From NCBI GenBank assembly GCA_045106935.1, contig JBGCFN010000052.1, forward strand, positions 1-61,363: 61,363 bases of DNA, in the 5' to 3' direction. Below, in pieces: positions 36,302-46,171 of this stretch. A model generated the notes under the pieces. The model made no database searches. It worked only from the letters and a program-made list of their open reading frames with translations, and was not told the origin of the DNA. Numbering within the stretch: position 1 is the stretch's first letter; every line of letters starts with the position of its first letter. This DNA is from UBA1858 sp045106935. Its GTDB lineage: Bacteria; Pseudomonadota; Gammaproteobacteria; UBA4575. The translations under genes were made by a program, and so were the position numbers.

Positions 36302-37107
36302 CGAACTGTTCCGCGTTGACTATTTTCAACAAACTCTACAAATTCTTGCACTTCACTAAATTGTTCAGCGATATCTTTTATTTTTTCAAATTGCTCTGCA
36401 CGCGAGTTTTTAGAAACAATCAATGCCTTATAGGCTTGATGTAGCGCCTGAATGACATCTTCACTGAATTCTCGTCGACGCAAACCTTCTTTATTTAACC
36501 CAAATGCTTTAGCTAAATTTCCTGAAGCCATCATGTATGGAGGAAGATCTTTATTCAGCGCTGACCCCATACCACAAAATGAATGAGCACCTATATGACA
36601 AAATTGATGTACTAGAGTAAACCCGCCAAGCACTGCAAAATCATCTACAATAACATGACCCGCGAGTGATGCACCATTTGAAAAAATTGTCCCATTGGCA
36701 ATCACACAGTCATGGGCAATATGAACATATGCCATAATCCAATTATCATTACCGATAATGGTCGCGCCTTGATCAGCGTTTGTACCTCTATTTATCGTAC
36801 AAAATTCTCGAATTGTATTGTTGTTCCCAATGACAAGCTGGCTATCTTCACCTGCATATTTTTTATCCTGAGGAATTTCACCTAGCGAAGAGAATTGAAA
36901 AATTTGATTTCCTTCACCTATCTTGGTTGGCCCCTGAATGACAACATGGGGTCCAATCGTCGTATTTTTACCAATCTCTACATTGGCACCAATCACGCTG
37001 TAAGGTCCAATACTTACACCATCGCTTATACGCGCACTATCATCGATGACCGCAGTAGAATGAATTACTGATTCATTTGTGTGATGTAGTGTATCGCTAG
37101 TTGTCAT
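36298..37107 (-). CDS. lpxA: UDP-sugar acyltransferase LpxA
   Basis: First acyltransferase of lipid A synthesis, a left-handed beta-helix trimer of hexapeptide repeats. The 269-residue sequence aligns to E. coli LpxA with an offset of seven: catalytic His132 (E. coli His125) in HIAHDC, His167 (His160) in LVHQFC. At the acyl-ruler position, Met180 replaces E. coli Gly173; the local sequence IGAHSFCGMGSA is nearly that of Pseudomonas aeruginosa, whose enzyme uses 3-hydroxy-C10. Asn106 stands where E. coli has His99. With GnnA/GnnB present, the acceptor is probably UDP-GlcNAc3N, giving an amide. fabZ lies 2 bp upstream; lpxB overlaps the 3' end on the other strand. Confidence 0.96.
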   Translation of the reverse strand: MTTSDTLHHTNESVIHSTAVIDDSARISDGVSIGPYSVIGANVEIGKNTTIGPHVVIQGPTKIGEGNQIFQFSSLGEIPQDKKYAGEDSQLVIGNNNTIREFCTINRGTNADQGATIIGNDNWIMAYVHIAHDCVIANGTIFSNGASLAGHVIVDDFAVLGGFTLVHQFCHIGAHSFCGMGSALNKDLPPYMMASGNLAKAFGLNKEGLRRREFSEDVIQALHQAYKALIVSKNSRAEQFEKIKDIAEQFSEVQEFVEFVENSQRGTVR

Positions 37108-37109
37108 AC

Positions 37110-37556
37110 TTATAAGTCTTTAAACATGCACTTTAGTTCCGCGCTGGCGGCTAATTCATCTTCAACATATGCATTTGTTTCAAATACTCCATAATTTCTT
37201 TTCATTCTTGCTAATTTTGATTCCAATCTCAATTGATCTCCAGGAACAACAGGTCGCTTAAAACGCGCATTATCTATTCCTACAAATAGAAACAAACTCT
37301 CATTTTCAGGTTTTAGCTTAGGATCACTTAACACTAAAACACCGGACACTTGAGCTAGCGCTTCAAGTATTAGCACACCGGGAAATACTGGCGTACTTGG
37401 AAAATGTCCTTGAAAAAAAGCTTCATTGATAGTGACATTTTTAATGGCAGCAATTGAATCTCCATGTTTACACTCGACAACTCGATCCAACAACAAGAAA
37501 GGATAACGATGCGGAAGATACTTCATTATTTCTGAGACGGACATAACGGCATCCAT
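37110..37556 (-). CDS. fabZ: 3-hydroxyacyl-ACP dehydratase FabZ
   Basis: Dehydrates 3-hydroxyacyl-ACP in fatty acid elongation and competes with LpxA and LpxD for the same hydroxyacyl-ACP pool. I place the start at the ATG at 37556: an AAAGGA ribosome site lies about seven bases before it, inside the longer TTG-initiated reading frame that would overlap lpxD. The resulting 148 residues show LPHRYPFLLLDRV, catalytic His51 (FFQGHFP) and Glu65 (ILEALAQ), and RFKRPVVPGDQL. Order lpxD-fabZ-lpxA is standard. Confidence 0.94.
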   Translation of the reverse strand: MDAVMSVSEIMKYLPHRYPFLLLDRVVECKHGDSIAAIKNVTINEAFFQGHFPSTPVFPGVLILEALAQVSGVLVLSDPKLKPENESLFLFVGIDNARFKRPVVPGDQLRLESKLARMKRNYGVFETNAYVEDELAASAELKCMFKDL

Positions 37557-37557
37557 A

Positions 37558-38601
37558 TTATTTTCCTTTATCAATTCTTTCTAATTTTTTAGCAATTTCA
37601 TTGACTCGTTTGCACAATGTGTCTAGATCTTTAAATCTTGCTGCATTACGTAGCCAACTCTTATTATCTTGTTCAGTCGTACCCGAAGAATAAATTCCTG
37701 GTTTAGTGATAGATTTACGAATTGCTGCCATTCCAGTCACTTGCACGCCATCGGCAATGGTTATATGCCCCTGAATTCCTGCAGCGGCACCTATAGCACA
37801 GTGCTTACCAATAACCGCACTGCCCGCAATGCCTGCACATCCAGCAACAGCTGTATGCGCACCTATAATAACGTTATGTGCAATTTGAATTTGATTATCA
37901 AGCTTGACACCTTGCTCTATAATTGTGTCTTTTAAAGCGCCTCTATCAATCGTTGTATTTGCGCCAATTTCAACATCATCGCCTAATATTACACGCCCGA
38001 GCTGAGGGATTTTCTCCCACACTCCATTATCGTTCGCCAATCCAAATCCATCACTTGCAATGACGGCGCCAGGATGAATGATAATACGTTCACCCATCAC
38101 AGTAGGACCAACAATACTCACTCTAGCAATTAATCGAGATGATGCGCCAATAAATGATGGCGCGGTAATTATTGTCCCAGGACCTATATAACTATCTTTA
38201 CCAATAGTACATTTAGCACTAATCACAACATTAGCGCCAATATAAACATTATCCGCAATTTCGCAATCTTCATGAATAACTGCAGATGGATGAATCTCTG
38301 CTATCAACTTATCAGCAGGATGCAATAATTTGGCTGCCTTAGCAAAACTCAAATATGGATTGCTAGAGACTAGTGCAGTTGACTGACAATATGAGACAAG
38401 ACTTTCTGGAACAATAACTGCGGTGGCTTTAGTTTGCTTTAACTTATCTAAATATTGCTTTGACGATGCAAAGGAAAGACTTCCTTTTGTTGACTCTTCA
38501 AGATCAGCGACATGAGTTATTTCATCATCCCCGTCCCCAAGCACCTCCGTCCCAATTTCACGAGACAGTTCGCGAACGCTATAAGTCATTCCATTATTCA
38601 A
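37558..38601 (-). CDS. lpxD: UDP-3-(3-hydroxyacyl)-glucosamine N-acyltransferase LpxD
   Basis: Third acyl-transfer step of lipid A synthesis, adding the 2-N acyl chain. The 347-residue protein has the N-terminal uridine-binding domain, then a long hexapeptide-repeat beta-helix (about 105-300), the catalytic His in QIAHNVIIGAHTAVAGCAG, and a C-terminal helix. Lies between skp (17 bp upstream) and fabZ in the normal order. Confidence 0.96.
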   Translation of the reverse strand: MNNGMTYSVRELSREIGTEVLGDGDDEITHVADLEESTKGSLSFASSKQYLDKLKQTKATAVIVPESLVSYCQSTALVSSNPYLSFAKAAKLLHPADKLIAEIHPSAVIHEDCEIADNVYIGANVVISAKCTIGKDSYIGPGTIITAPSFIGASSRLIARVSIVGPTVMGERIIIHPGAVIASDGFGLANDNGVWEKIPQLGRVILGDDVEIGANTTIDRGALKDTIIEQGVKLDNQIQIAHNVIIGAHTAVAGCAGIAGSAVIGKHCAIGAAAGIQGHITIADGVQVTGMAAIRKSITKPGIYSSGTTEQDNKSWLRNAARFKDLDTLCKRVNEIAKKLERIDKGK

Positions 38602-38618
38602 AGGACTTACTTATCTGG

Positions 38619-39125
38619 TTATTGACCTGAGTTAAGTCTTTGTAGAATTTGATCAGTAATATCAACTTGAGGACTCGCATACAAAACAGCCTGTGTTAGA
38701 ACAAGATCATAACTTTTTTCTTGAGAGAACTTCTTAATAACCTCATAAACTTTCTTTTGAAGTGCACCAATCTCTTCATTTCGGCGAATATTGATATCCT
38801 CTCGGTATTCATCACGCAAGCGATTATGATCTCTCTTTTTACTAAGAATATCTCTTTCTAGTTGCACGCGGCTAGACTCACTCATGATGCTGCCATCGTT
38901 CTTCAGCTTTTCTTCCAACTTAAGAATGGCATCACGCGAAGCACTAAGCTGCTTATCTCGACTTGAAAACTCACTCTCTAACGCTTTGCGCACTGCTTGC
39001 CCTTGTTGTGATTTCTCCATCAGTTTACCAAAATTGACATATCCAATTTTTGATTCTGCATATGAAATTGATGGGCCGCTAAAAACCAACAACAGTAATA
39101 ACAGCATAATTGATTGTATCTTCAA
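38619..39125 (-). CDS. skp: Periplasmic chaperone Skp (OmpH family)
   Basis: A 168-residue precursor of the trimeric chaperone that holds unfolded outer-membrane proteins on their way to the BAM complex. A signal peptide (LLLLLLVFSGPSISYA, cut after about Ala23) is followed by KIGYVNFGKLM and a long charged coiled-coil region (about 50-130) forming the tentacles, then a short C-terminal beta part. bamA lies 15 bp upstream and lpxD 17 bp downstream, the conserved arrangement. Confidence 0.92.
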   Translation of the reverse strand: MKIQSIMLLLLLLVFSGPSISYAESKIGYVNFGKLMEKSQQGQAVRKALESEFSSRDKQLSASRDAILKLEEKLKNDGSIMSESSRVQLERDILSKKRDHNRLRDEYREDINIRRNEEIGALQKKVYEVIKKFSQEKSYDLVLTQAVLYASPQVDITDQILQRLNSGQ

Positions 39126-39140
39126 GATATATCTCCTGAG

Positions 39141-41426
39141 TTAAAAACTTGTGCCCAATTCAAATTGAAATGGTTCAGTTTCATCATCTTCATCATCATT
39201 AAATGGACTTGCAAAACTTAATGTTATTCCGCCAAGACCGGTAATCAAATTTATCTCCAACCCAGCACTTCCTCTTAACTCACTAGTTTCAAAGTCATCG
39301 TATTCGGCAAACACATTCCCAACATCAGCAAAAATGCCTAACCTAAATCTTGATGCTTCAACCAAAGCTGGAATTGGGAAGTAAATTTCTACCCCTGCAG
39401 TCGTTAAAAAATTTCCACCAAAAGCATCATCCAGTGAATCTTGCGGACCTAACGTATTATCTCGAAAACCTCTTACAGAATCCGAACCACCTGCTCTAAA
39501 TTTTTCAAAAAAAGGCAGGTCTGTCGTACTACCAAAACTATCTCCGTAACCTATTTCGGAACGTGTAGCTAATGTAAATGTTTCATTTATCGGGTAAAGC
39601 CAAATATGTTCATGACTGGCTTTATAATACTCTAAGTCACTCCCTGGAAGCGAAAATTCAAACCTTGCCCTTTGTAAAAAACCCTTAGTACCAAACGTTC
39701 TTCTATTCCGACTATCATGAGTATAGATGCCAGTTAAATTCAAATTCAAATAATCATCACCGTTGTCATCTAGAAATGATAAAATCTCATCTGAAGAGCT
39801 AGTACTGGTTCTAATCTCCGTAGTTCTAATATCTCCAATCACACTCACTCTATCAATTTCTGTCAACGGAATTCCGTAATTTGCACGAAGACTAAATTGA
39901 TCAGAATCAAAATCCGAAATATCTGCTTCTTCAGCATCAGTTGAAATATAACTAAATCCAAATCCTCGACTCACTCCATCAATCGTATAAAAAGGGTCAC
40001 TGTATGAGAAATCGTATACAGTATTCACCTGACTAGTATTAATTCTAAATGCAACTTGCTTACCCGTGCCCAAAAAATTATCTTGGCTAACACTGGTCGT
40101 CACAACAGCGCCCTGACTATCAGATAATCCAGCACCAATTGAAAAACTTCCTGCCAGCCTCTCAGCAACAGTAATATTTATGTCGACAAAATCATCCTCT
40201 CCAGGCAATCTCACTGTATCGATTTCAACATTTTCAACGAAAGCTAAGCGCTGAATACGTTGTCGTGAAGCTTCAATTCCCGACTGCGAATACCAACCGC
40301 CCTCCATTTGTCTTAACTCTCGTCGAAATACTTCGTCACGACTATATTGATTTCCAATTATGTTTATTCGACGTACATAAACTTTTTTCCCTGGATCTAT
40401 AAAAAAAGTTAGATCAACTGTTTTTGTTTCTTCATCTACTTTAGGCACAGGATTCACTCTTGCAAAAGCATACCCATCAGCACCGAGGCGTGTAGAAATT
40501 CGGTTAGAAGATGCAACTATTTGACTGCGTGAAAATATTTCACCCACCTCTACCACGAGCAAATCCTTTAACTCCTGCTCAGGAACATCAAATGATCCAG
40601 CCAAACTCACATTAGCCAAGGTATATTGATCACCTTCGTTAATATTGATTGTTACAAAAATATCTTTCTTATCAGGCGTAATTGAAACTTGAGTAGAATC
40701 CACAGAAAAATTCAAGTAGCCTGTATTGAGATATTGTGAACGGAGCGTCTCTAAATCTGCAGACAATCTCTGCTTGGAATATTTATCAGCATCAGACCAA
40801 ATCTTCCAAAATGGTTTGTTTCCAGATTCAAATTCTTTTTTTAACTTCTTTTCTTTATAGATTGTATTACCAACAATGTTTACATCTTTTATTTTTGCAG
40901 CTTTACCTTCTGCAATTTGAATTTTTACATCAACTCTATTTCGTGCAAGTTCTGTCGTTAGAGTTTTTATCTGTACGTTGTACTTCCCTCGTGCAAAATA
41001 CTGCTGCAACAATTCATTCTCCAATCGATCTAAGACTGATCGATTCAATACTCTACCAGGTGCAATGCCTATGTCGGTCAGACTCTCAATCAATTGCTCA
41101 TCAGGAATATCTTTATTACCGATAATATCGAGCGAGGCAATTCCTGGACGCTCCTTTACATCTACGATGAGAACAGAATCCTCAAGACGCAACACAACGT
41201 CACTAAATAATTCGGTTTTATATAGTTCACGAATTACCTCGGCAGAATCAGTCGCAGTAAAGACATCTCCAACCTTCACAGGTATATAAGTAAAGACAGT
41301 TCCCGGTTCAATCCTTTCGAGTCCTTCAATCACAATATCTCGAATCTTGAAAGGTTCTGCACTTGCCGCACCAGCAAAAAACAATACAACTGTTAGGATA
41401 AATACTTTTATTATTCTTATTATCAC
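39141..41426 (-). CDS. bamA: Outer membrane protein assembly factor BamA
   Basis: Essential Omp85 protein that folds and inserts outer-membrane beta-barrels. The 761-residue precursor has a signal peptide (cut near Ala23), five POTRA domains (about 24-425; the first begins FKIRDIVIEGLERIEPGTV) and a 16-strand barrel. The lid loop motif appears as GGSDSVRGF, and the protein ends in FELGTSF, with the terminal Phe expected for barrel recognition. An acidic stretch DDEDDETE precedes the last strand. Between rseP and skp as usual. Confidence 0.96.
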   Translation of the reverse strand: MIIRIIKVFILTVVLFFAGAASAEPFKIRDIVIEGLERIEPGTVFTYIPVKVGDVFTATDSAEVIRELYKTELFSDVVLRLEDSVLIVDVKERPGIASLDIIGNKDIPDEQLIESLTDIGIAPGRVLNRSVLDRLENELLQQYFARGKYNVQIKTLTTELARNRVDVKIQIAEGKAAKIKDVNIVGNTIYKEKKLKKEFESGNKPFWKIWSDADKYSKQRLSADLETLRSQYLNTGYLNFSVDSTQVSITPDKKDIFVTININEGDQYTLANVSLAGSFDVPEQELKDLLVVEVGEIFSRSQIVASSNRISTRLGADGYAFARVNPVPKVDEETKTVDLTFFIDPGKKVYVRRINIIGNQYSRDEVFRRELRQMEGGWYSQSGIEASRQRIQRLAFVENVEIDTVRLPGEDDFVDINITVAERLAGSFSIGAGLSDSQGAVVTTSVSQDNFLGTGKQVAFRINTSQVNTVYDFSYSDPFYTIDGVSRGFGFSYISTDAEEADISDFDSDQFSLRANYGIPLTEIDRVSVIGDIRTTEIRTSTSSSDEILSFLDDNGDDYLNLNLTGIYTHDSRNRRTFGTKGFLQRARFEFSLPGSDLEYYKASHEHIWLYPINETFTLATRSEIGYGDSFGSTTDLPFFEKFRAGGSDSVRGFRDNTLGPQDSLDDAFGGNFLTTAGVEIYFPIPALVEASRFRLGIFADVGNVFAEYDDFETSELRGSAGLEINLITGLGGITLSFASPFNDDEDDETEPFQFELGTSF

Positions 41427-41444
41427 GTTTATCTTTCAATTCAA

Positions 41445-42809
41445 TTAACTAAATACACGTTGAAAATCATTATAAAATGCCAATGACATCAATCCAGCCA
41501 ACATGAAAATACCAATTTTTTGCCCGATTATTTGCGTCGCATCAGAGACGGGGCTACCTTTAACAATCTCGATCATGTAGTACAACAAATGACCGCCATC
41601 CAAAATCGGCACTGGCAAGAGGTTAAGTATACCAATACTGATGCTAATGATCGCTAAAGTACTGAGAAATGTCGCTAAACCAAGCTGAGCCGAAATACCC
41701 GCATACTCCGCTATAGAGATTGGGCCACTAATATTCTTAACAGAGGCTTGACCAGTTATTAGCTTGCCAAGCAGTTTAACCGTCAGCACACTCATATCAA
41801 GTGTTTTTGTTGCTCCTTTGGCAATGGCAGCAAACAAATCTTCACGAATTGTGATTTGGCGCTTTTCACGTTCCATTTCATTTATCCAAGGATAAGCACC
41901 AATTCTGCCTATTTTTTGACCATTTACTTCTTCAGCGCTTGGAATTAAATCCATCTCTATCTGCTCAGAATCTCTAAGCACTTTCAATGCGATCGCCGTC
42001 GAAGGATTAGCTTGGACTATTTTCACCCAATGTGCCCAATCCAACACAACTTTTCCATTCGCGGTGATAATTGCATCTCCATGTTTCAAGCCTTGCGCTT
42101 CTGCAGCACTATTAGGTGTGAATTCACCCAATTTTGCCTCAAGATTTAAACGCCAAGGTTCTACACCAATCTTCTCTAGTGGACTGCCCTCATCAAGAAG
42201 TGCTTTAGTATCAGATAGATCAAGCATGACTGCTGAAACATTTTGTTGAAGATCTCTTTTTCGAACACTCACGACACCTGTCTTCAAACCTTGATTAATC
42301 ATTTCAATGCTTGCCTCTTCCCAAGTAGCAACAGGCTGATCATTAATCTGCATGACAATATCACCAACATTCAAACCTGCTTCATAAGCAAGACTATCTT
42401 TCTCCACTTTACCGACTTCAGGAACATATCCCTGAACACCAACCATATACATACAAGCATAGGCAAACACAGCAAATATAAAATTAAAGAATGGCCCTGC
42501 AGCCGCAATCGCAAACCGTGAACCAACAGGCTGACGATTAAATGCAAGTGGGCGCTCATGAACATCAACATCACCTTCGCGTTCATCCAACATTTTGACG
42601 TAACCGCCAAGGGGTATTGAAGCAAGCACATACTCTACACCGCTTTTTGGTGAAACATAACGCAGCAAAGCACGCCCAAATCCAACAGAAAACCTCAGCA
42701 CCTTAACACCAAGAATTCTAGCAACAATGAAATGACCAAACTCATGTACCGTCACAATCACACTCACGGCAACAATAAAAGACACAACACTGATTAACAC
42801 GTTATTCAT
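41445..42809 (-). CDS. rseP: Site-2 zinc metalloprotease RseP
   Basis: Intramembrane protease that cleaves the anti-sigma factor RseA to release sigma-E during envelope stress. The 454 residues show the zinc motif HEFGH at 22-26 in the first helix, tandem periplasmic PDZ domains (about 115-310), and the third zinc-ligand motif PVPILDGGHLLYY near the C-terminus. Located between dxr (11 bp upstream) and bamA, the standard order, linking the stress sensor protease with the assembly machine it monitors. Confidence 0.96.
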   Translation of the reverse strand: MNNVLISVVSFIVAVSVIVTVHEFGHFIVARILGVKVLRFSVGFGRALLRYVSPKSGVEYVLASIPLGGYVKMLDEREGDVDVHERPLAFNRQPVGSRFAIAAAGPFFNFIFAVFAYACMYMVGVQGYVPEVGKVEKDSLAYEAGLNVGDIVMQINDQPVATWEEASIEMINQGLKTGVVSVRKRDLQQNVSAVMLDLSDTKALLDEGSPLEKIGVEPWRLNLEAKLGEFTPNSAAEAQGLKHGDAIITANGKVVLDWAHWVKIVQANPSTAIALKVLRDSEQIEMDLIPSAEEVNGQKIGRIGAYPWINEMEREKRQITIREDLFAAIAKGATKTLDMSVLTVKLLGKLITGQASVKNISGPISIAEYAGISAQLGLATFLSTLAIISISIGILNLLPVPILDGGHLLYYMIEIVKGSPVSDATQIIGQKIGIFMLAGLMSLAFYNDFQRVFS

Positions 42810-42820
42810 AATTTTTAGGA

Positions 42821-44017
42821 TTAGCTGGCTAACTGTTTAATTTTCTGAGTGGCGACTTGACGTGCATATTGATCAATTTCCAATATAGCTTCGACGCTAT
42901 CCGCCGCAACTGGTTCCAATTTTTCTACAACACTGGCAACGACATCATAAATTTGTGGAAATTTAATCTTTCCATCCAAAAACGATTGTACTACTTCTTC
43001 ATTCGCGGCATTCATAATAGCGGGGCAAGTACCTCCAGTTTTTTGCACTTCAACCGCTAATCGCAGACAAGGGAAACGCTGTAAATCAGGGACAAAAAAT
43101 TCTAAACCACTGTGCTTTGTAATATCTAATCCATCCACACCTGAATTAATACGAGCTGGCCAAGCCATGGCGTGGGCAATGGGTACGCGCATATCTGGAA
43201 AACCCATATGCGCAAGTATTGACCCATCATTATAGGTCACCATTGCATGTACAATAGACTGAGGATGAATGACCACCTTGAGCATAGACACATCGATCGA
43301 AAACAACAAACATGCTTCGATGACTTCTAAACCTTTATTCATCATCGTGGCTGAATCCACCGAAATCTTTCTACCCATTTTCCATTTAGGATGAGCACAA
43401 GCTTGATCTGGTGACACCTCTAATAATTCAGGTAATGGCGTATGCAGAAAAGGCCCTCCAGAAGCAGTCAACGTCACCTGATTAATACCTGATTTAATCT
43501 GTGTATTTGCAAGATTATGCATACATTGAAATACTGCATTGTGTTCACTATCAATTGGCAATAGCGTTGCATGATATTGCTTAGCAAGTGCAATCAATAA
43601 TTCACCCGACATGACTAAGGCTTCTTTATTCGCAAGTAATATTGTTTTCCCTGCCTTGGCAGCCGCCAATGTTGACAATAGCCCTGCACCACCAACAATG
43701 GCGGCCATCACACAATCCACATCAGACAAAGAAGCAATTTCAATCAAACCTGCTTCTCCAACAATCAGTTCAGGCACTGCGTCTAACTGTGAAGATTTAC
43801 GTTTAAATTCTTCTGCAGCTTTTTCTTCTGTTAATACCACATAGGCTGGTGAAAACTTTTTTGTTTGCTCAAGTAGCTCATCAACAGAGCGTCTAGCTCC
43901 TAGTGCGACCACATGGAATTTATCTGGATTTCTTTTAATCACATCCAAAGTGCTTTTACCTACACTGCCTGTACATCCGAGAATGGCTACGCCTTTTGAC
44001 TGACTGTTTTCGCTCAT
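42821..44017 (-). CDS. dxr: 1-deoxy-D-xylulose 5-phosphate reductoisomerase
   Basis: Second step of the MEP isoprenoid pathway, NADPH-dependent. The start is placed at the ATG at 44017, two bases after the cdsA stop; an in-frame TTG five codons upstream would overlap cdsA. This gives 398 residues, the same as E. coli. Marks are AILGCTGSVGKSTLDVI, NKEALVMSGEL, DSEHNAVFQ, SGGPF and VDSATMMNKGLEVIEA. It supplies precursors also needed by UppS in the same operon. Confidence 0.96.
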   Translation of the reverse strand: MSENSQSKGVAILGCTGSVGKSTLDVIKRNPDKFHVVALGARRSVDELLEQTKKFSPAYVVLTEEKAAEEFKRKSSQLDAVPELIVGEAGLIEIASLSDVDCVMAAIVGGAGLLSTLAAAKAGKTILLANKEALVMSGELLIALAKQYHATLLPIDSEHNAVFQCMHNLANTQIKSGINQVTLTASGGPFLHTPLPELLEVSPDQACAHPKWKMGRKISVDSATMMNKGLEVIEACLLFSIDVSMLKVVIHPQSIVHAMVTYNDGSILAHMGFPDMRVPIAHAMAWPARINSGVDGLDITKHSGLEFFVPDLQRFPCLRLAVEVQKTGGTCPAIMNAANEEVVQSFLDGKIKFPQIYDVVASVVEKLEPVAADSVEAILEIDQYARQVATQKIKQLAS

Positions 44018-44019
44018 GC

Positions 44020-44829
44020 CTAATACATCCAATACAAGCCCAACATGAACCCAGGAGACGCTGCTAACAAGCTGTCTATTCTATCTAGGACTCCGCCATG
44101 ACCTGGAATCAAAAAACCACTATCCTTTTTGCCAGCATTTCGTTTGAGCAAACTCTCAAATAAATCTCCAACCACAGATATCAGTGCACTCAATACACAT
44201 AAGATTACAAAATAAAGAGCAACACCCCATGACAACTGTTCTTGCCATAACCAAATACCCAGCAATGAAAATATAAATGTGCATACCATGGCACCCAAGA
44301 CACCTTCACGAGTTTTACCTGGGCTCAACTGTTCAGCAAGTTTGCTCCGACCAAATTTCTTGCCGGTAAAATATGCACCAATATCTGCCACCCAGATCAA
44401 CACAAATAAAAACAAAAGCAGTGCTGGTTTTTGTTGGTGTAGCCCTGTCATCGCTAACCAACCCACAACGATAACAAAATAGCCACTGTAATGAAGGAAG
44501 CCGTCTAATAGATAATTCCCAAGCCAGGAAGATTGATAAAATGACAACAAAAGCAATATAAACACCCAGTAAACACTGCCTAACAGCATCATTAAACGCA
44601 TGTGCCCTTCTTCAAGAGCAAACCAACAAACAAACATTAAGCTTGCACAAACCAATACATAAATGATTTTTGCTGGTAATGTTTTAGCTACCATCGTGGA
44701 CCATTCCCAAGCACCTGCCAACGCCACTATCGCTAACAAGCCTGCGAGCCATTCATTTGGCAACATCAATACTGATAGCACCATAATAGGCGCTAAAATG
44801 ACTGCCGTGATGACTCTTTGTTTAAGCAC
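44020..44829 (-). CDS. cdsA: Phosphatidate cytidylyltransferase
   Basis: Multi-spanning inner-membrane enzyme making CDP-diacylglycerol, the branch point for all phospholipids. The 269-residue protein has about eight hydrophobic helices and ends with the CDS signature: GDLFESLLKRNAGKKDSGFL, then PGHGGVLDRIDSLL. The start overlaps the uppS end by eight bases. Confidence 0.96.
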   Translation of the reverse strand: MLKQRVITAVILAPIMVLSVLMLPNEWLAGLLAIVALAGAWEWSTMVAKTLPAKIIYVLVCASLMFVCWFALEEGHMRLMMLLGSVYWVFILLLLSFYQSSWLGNYLLDGFLHYSGYFVIVVGWLAMTGLHQQKPALLLFLFVLIWVADIGAYFTGKKFGRSKLAEQLSPGKTREGVLGAMVCTFIFSLLGIWLWQEQLSWGVALYFVILCVLSALISVVGDLFESLLKRNAGKKDSGFLIPGHGGVLDRIDSLLAASPGFMLGLYWMY

Positions 44830-45562
44830 TGGGATTAGTTTCTACTTGTTCTTGGGTAAGACCAAATCTTCTTTTGCGTTGGCTAAATTGCTCTAAAGCC
44901 ATATGTAGCTGTTGTTCGTTAAACTCTGGCCAGAAAACATCAGTGTAATAAAACTCTGTATAGGCCATCTGCCAAATCAAAAAATTACTTATTCTTTGTT
45001 CACCAGCCGTTCGTATAAACAAATCAGGATCGGGAGTTGTGCCAGTAGAAAGATAAGCAGAAAACGCCTGCTCATTTATATCTTCAATCTTTATCTTCTT
45101 GTCTTGCACATTTTGACAGATGTTTTTACATGCCTGCACGACATCCCAACGACCACCATAGTTGGCAGCAATATTTAATAAAAATTTATCGTTATTGCCA
45201 GTTAGCTGTTCTGCTTCCTCGATTTTGTCTTGTAGCTTTTGACTAAACCCGGATCGATCCCCAATGAACTTTAGTTGCACACCATTTTCTTTCAGCTTAC
45301 CTACTTCTTTTTCCAACGATGAGACAAACAAATCCATCAATGACACTACTTCAGCTTTCGGCCGATTCCAGTTTTCACTACTGAAGGCAAATAAGGTAAG
45401 CACTTTAACACCGGCCTTTGCACACGCTTCAATTGTGTTTTGGACAGCCTTAACTCCTTCTCTATGCCCAGCTGTTCTAGGTAAGAAACGCTTCTTAGCC
45501 CATCGACCATTGCCATCCATAACAATAGCGACATGGTGTGGTATAGATGATTTTTTTGACAT
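44822..45562 (-). CDS. uppS: Undecaprenyl diphosphate synthase
   Basis: cis-Prenyltransferase making the C55 lipid carrier for peptidoglycan and O-antigen. The 246 residues show VAIVMDGNGRWAKKR with catalytic Asp16, FAFSSENWNRP, NYGGRWDV and RTAGEQRISNFLIWQ with the second Asp/Arg site. It lies 49 bp after frr and overlaps cdsA. Confidence 0.96.
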   Translation of the reverse strand: MSKKSSIPHHVAIVMDGNGRWAKKRFLPRTAGHREGVKAVQNTIEACAKAGVKVLTLFAFSSENWNRPKAEVVSLMDLFVSSLEKEVGKLKENGVQLKFIGDRSGFSQKLQDKIEEAEQLTGNNDKFLLNIAANYGGRWDVVQACKNICQNVQDKKIKIEDINEQAFSAYLSTGTTPDPDLFIRTAGEQRISNFLIWQMAYTEFYYTDVFWPEFNEQQLHMALEQFSQRKRRFGLTQEQVETNPSA

Positions 45563-45611
45563 GATAATAATTGTCGCATTCCTAGCAAATCAAACACGAC
45601 ATATGGATGAA

Positions 45612-46169
45612 TTAAATTTCCATTAATTCCTTTTCTTTCGCAGCGAGCAAATCATCAATTTCGTGGATATGCTTATCCGTTAACTTTTGTACTACCTCTA
45701 ATGCACCGCGCTCATCATCTTCAGAAATTTCTTTTTCTTTAACTAATTCTTTTAAGTCTGCATTTGCATCACGTCGAATATTCCTTACAGCCACTTTGCC
45801 TTGCTCTGCTTCTTGTCGCACCAATTTAACAAAATCTTTTCTGCGCTCCTCGGTCAACGCAGGCAACGGTACTCGAATTACATCACCGGATGTTACTGGG
45901 TTGAGTCCCATATCAGAGCTCATAATGGCTTTTTCAATCACCGGTACTAAAGCTTTTTCCCATGGAGATACTGCCAATGTACGCGCATCTTCAACAGACA
46001 CGGTTGCTGCTTGAGCAATAGGCACTTCTGAACCATAGTAGTCGACCATCACATGGTCCAATAAACTCACGTTTGCCCGCCCTGTACGAATCTTAGTTAA
46101 TTCGTTTTTTAATGATTCAATGCTTTTCCCCATACGAACATCTGCATCTTTTTTAATATCTTCTATCAT
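45612..46169 (-). CDS. frr: Ribosome recycling factor
   Basis: A tRNA-shaped factor that, with EF-G, splits the post-termination ribosome. The 185-residue length is the family standard (E. coli 185). Marks are LKNELTKIRTGRANVSLLD, VDYYGSEVPI, PLTEERRK-type sequence as PALTEERRKDFVK, and RNIRRDANADLK. Starts two bases after the pyrH stop. Confidence 0.97.
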   Translation of the reverse strand: MIEDIKKDADVRMGKSIESLKNELTKIRTGRANVSLLDHVMVDYYGSEVPIAQAATVSVEDARTLAVSPWEKALVPVIEKAIMSSDMGLNPVTSGDVIRVPLPALTEERRKDFVKLVRQEAEQGKVAVRNIRRDANADLKELVKEKEISEDDERGALEVVQKLTDKHIHEIDDLLAAKEKELMEI

Positions 46170-46171
46170 TT

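Noticed and set aside
37557..37574. TTG start for fabZ overlapping lpxD
   Set aside because: The ribosome site AAAGGA lies inside that extension and points to the ATG at 37556.
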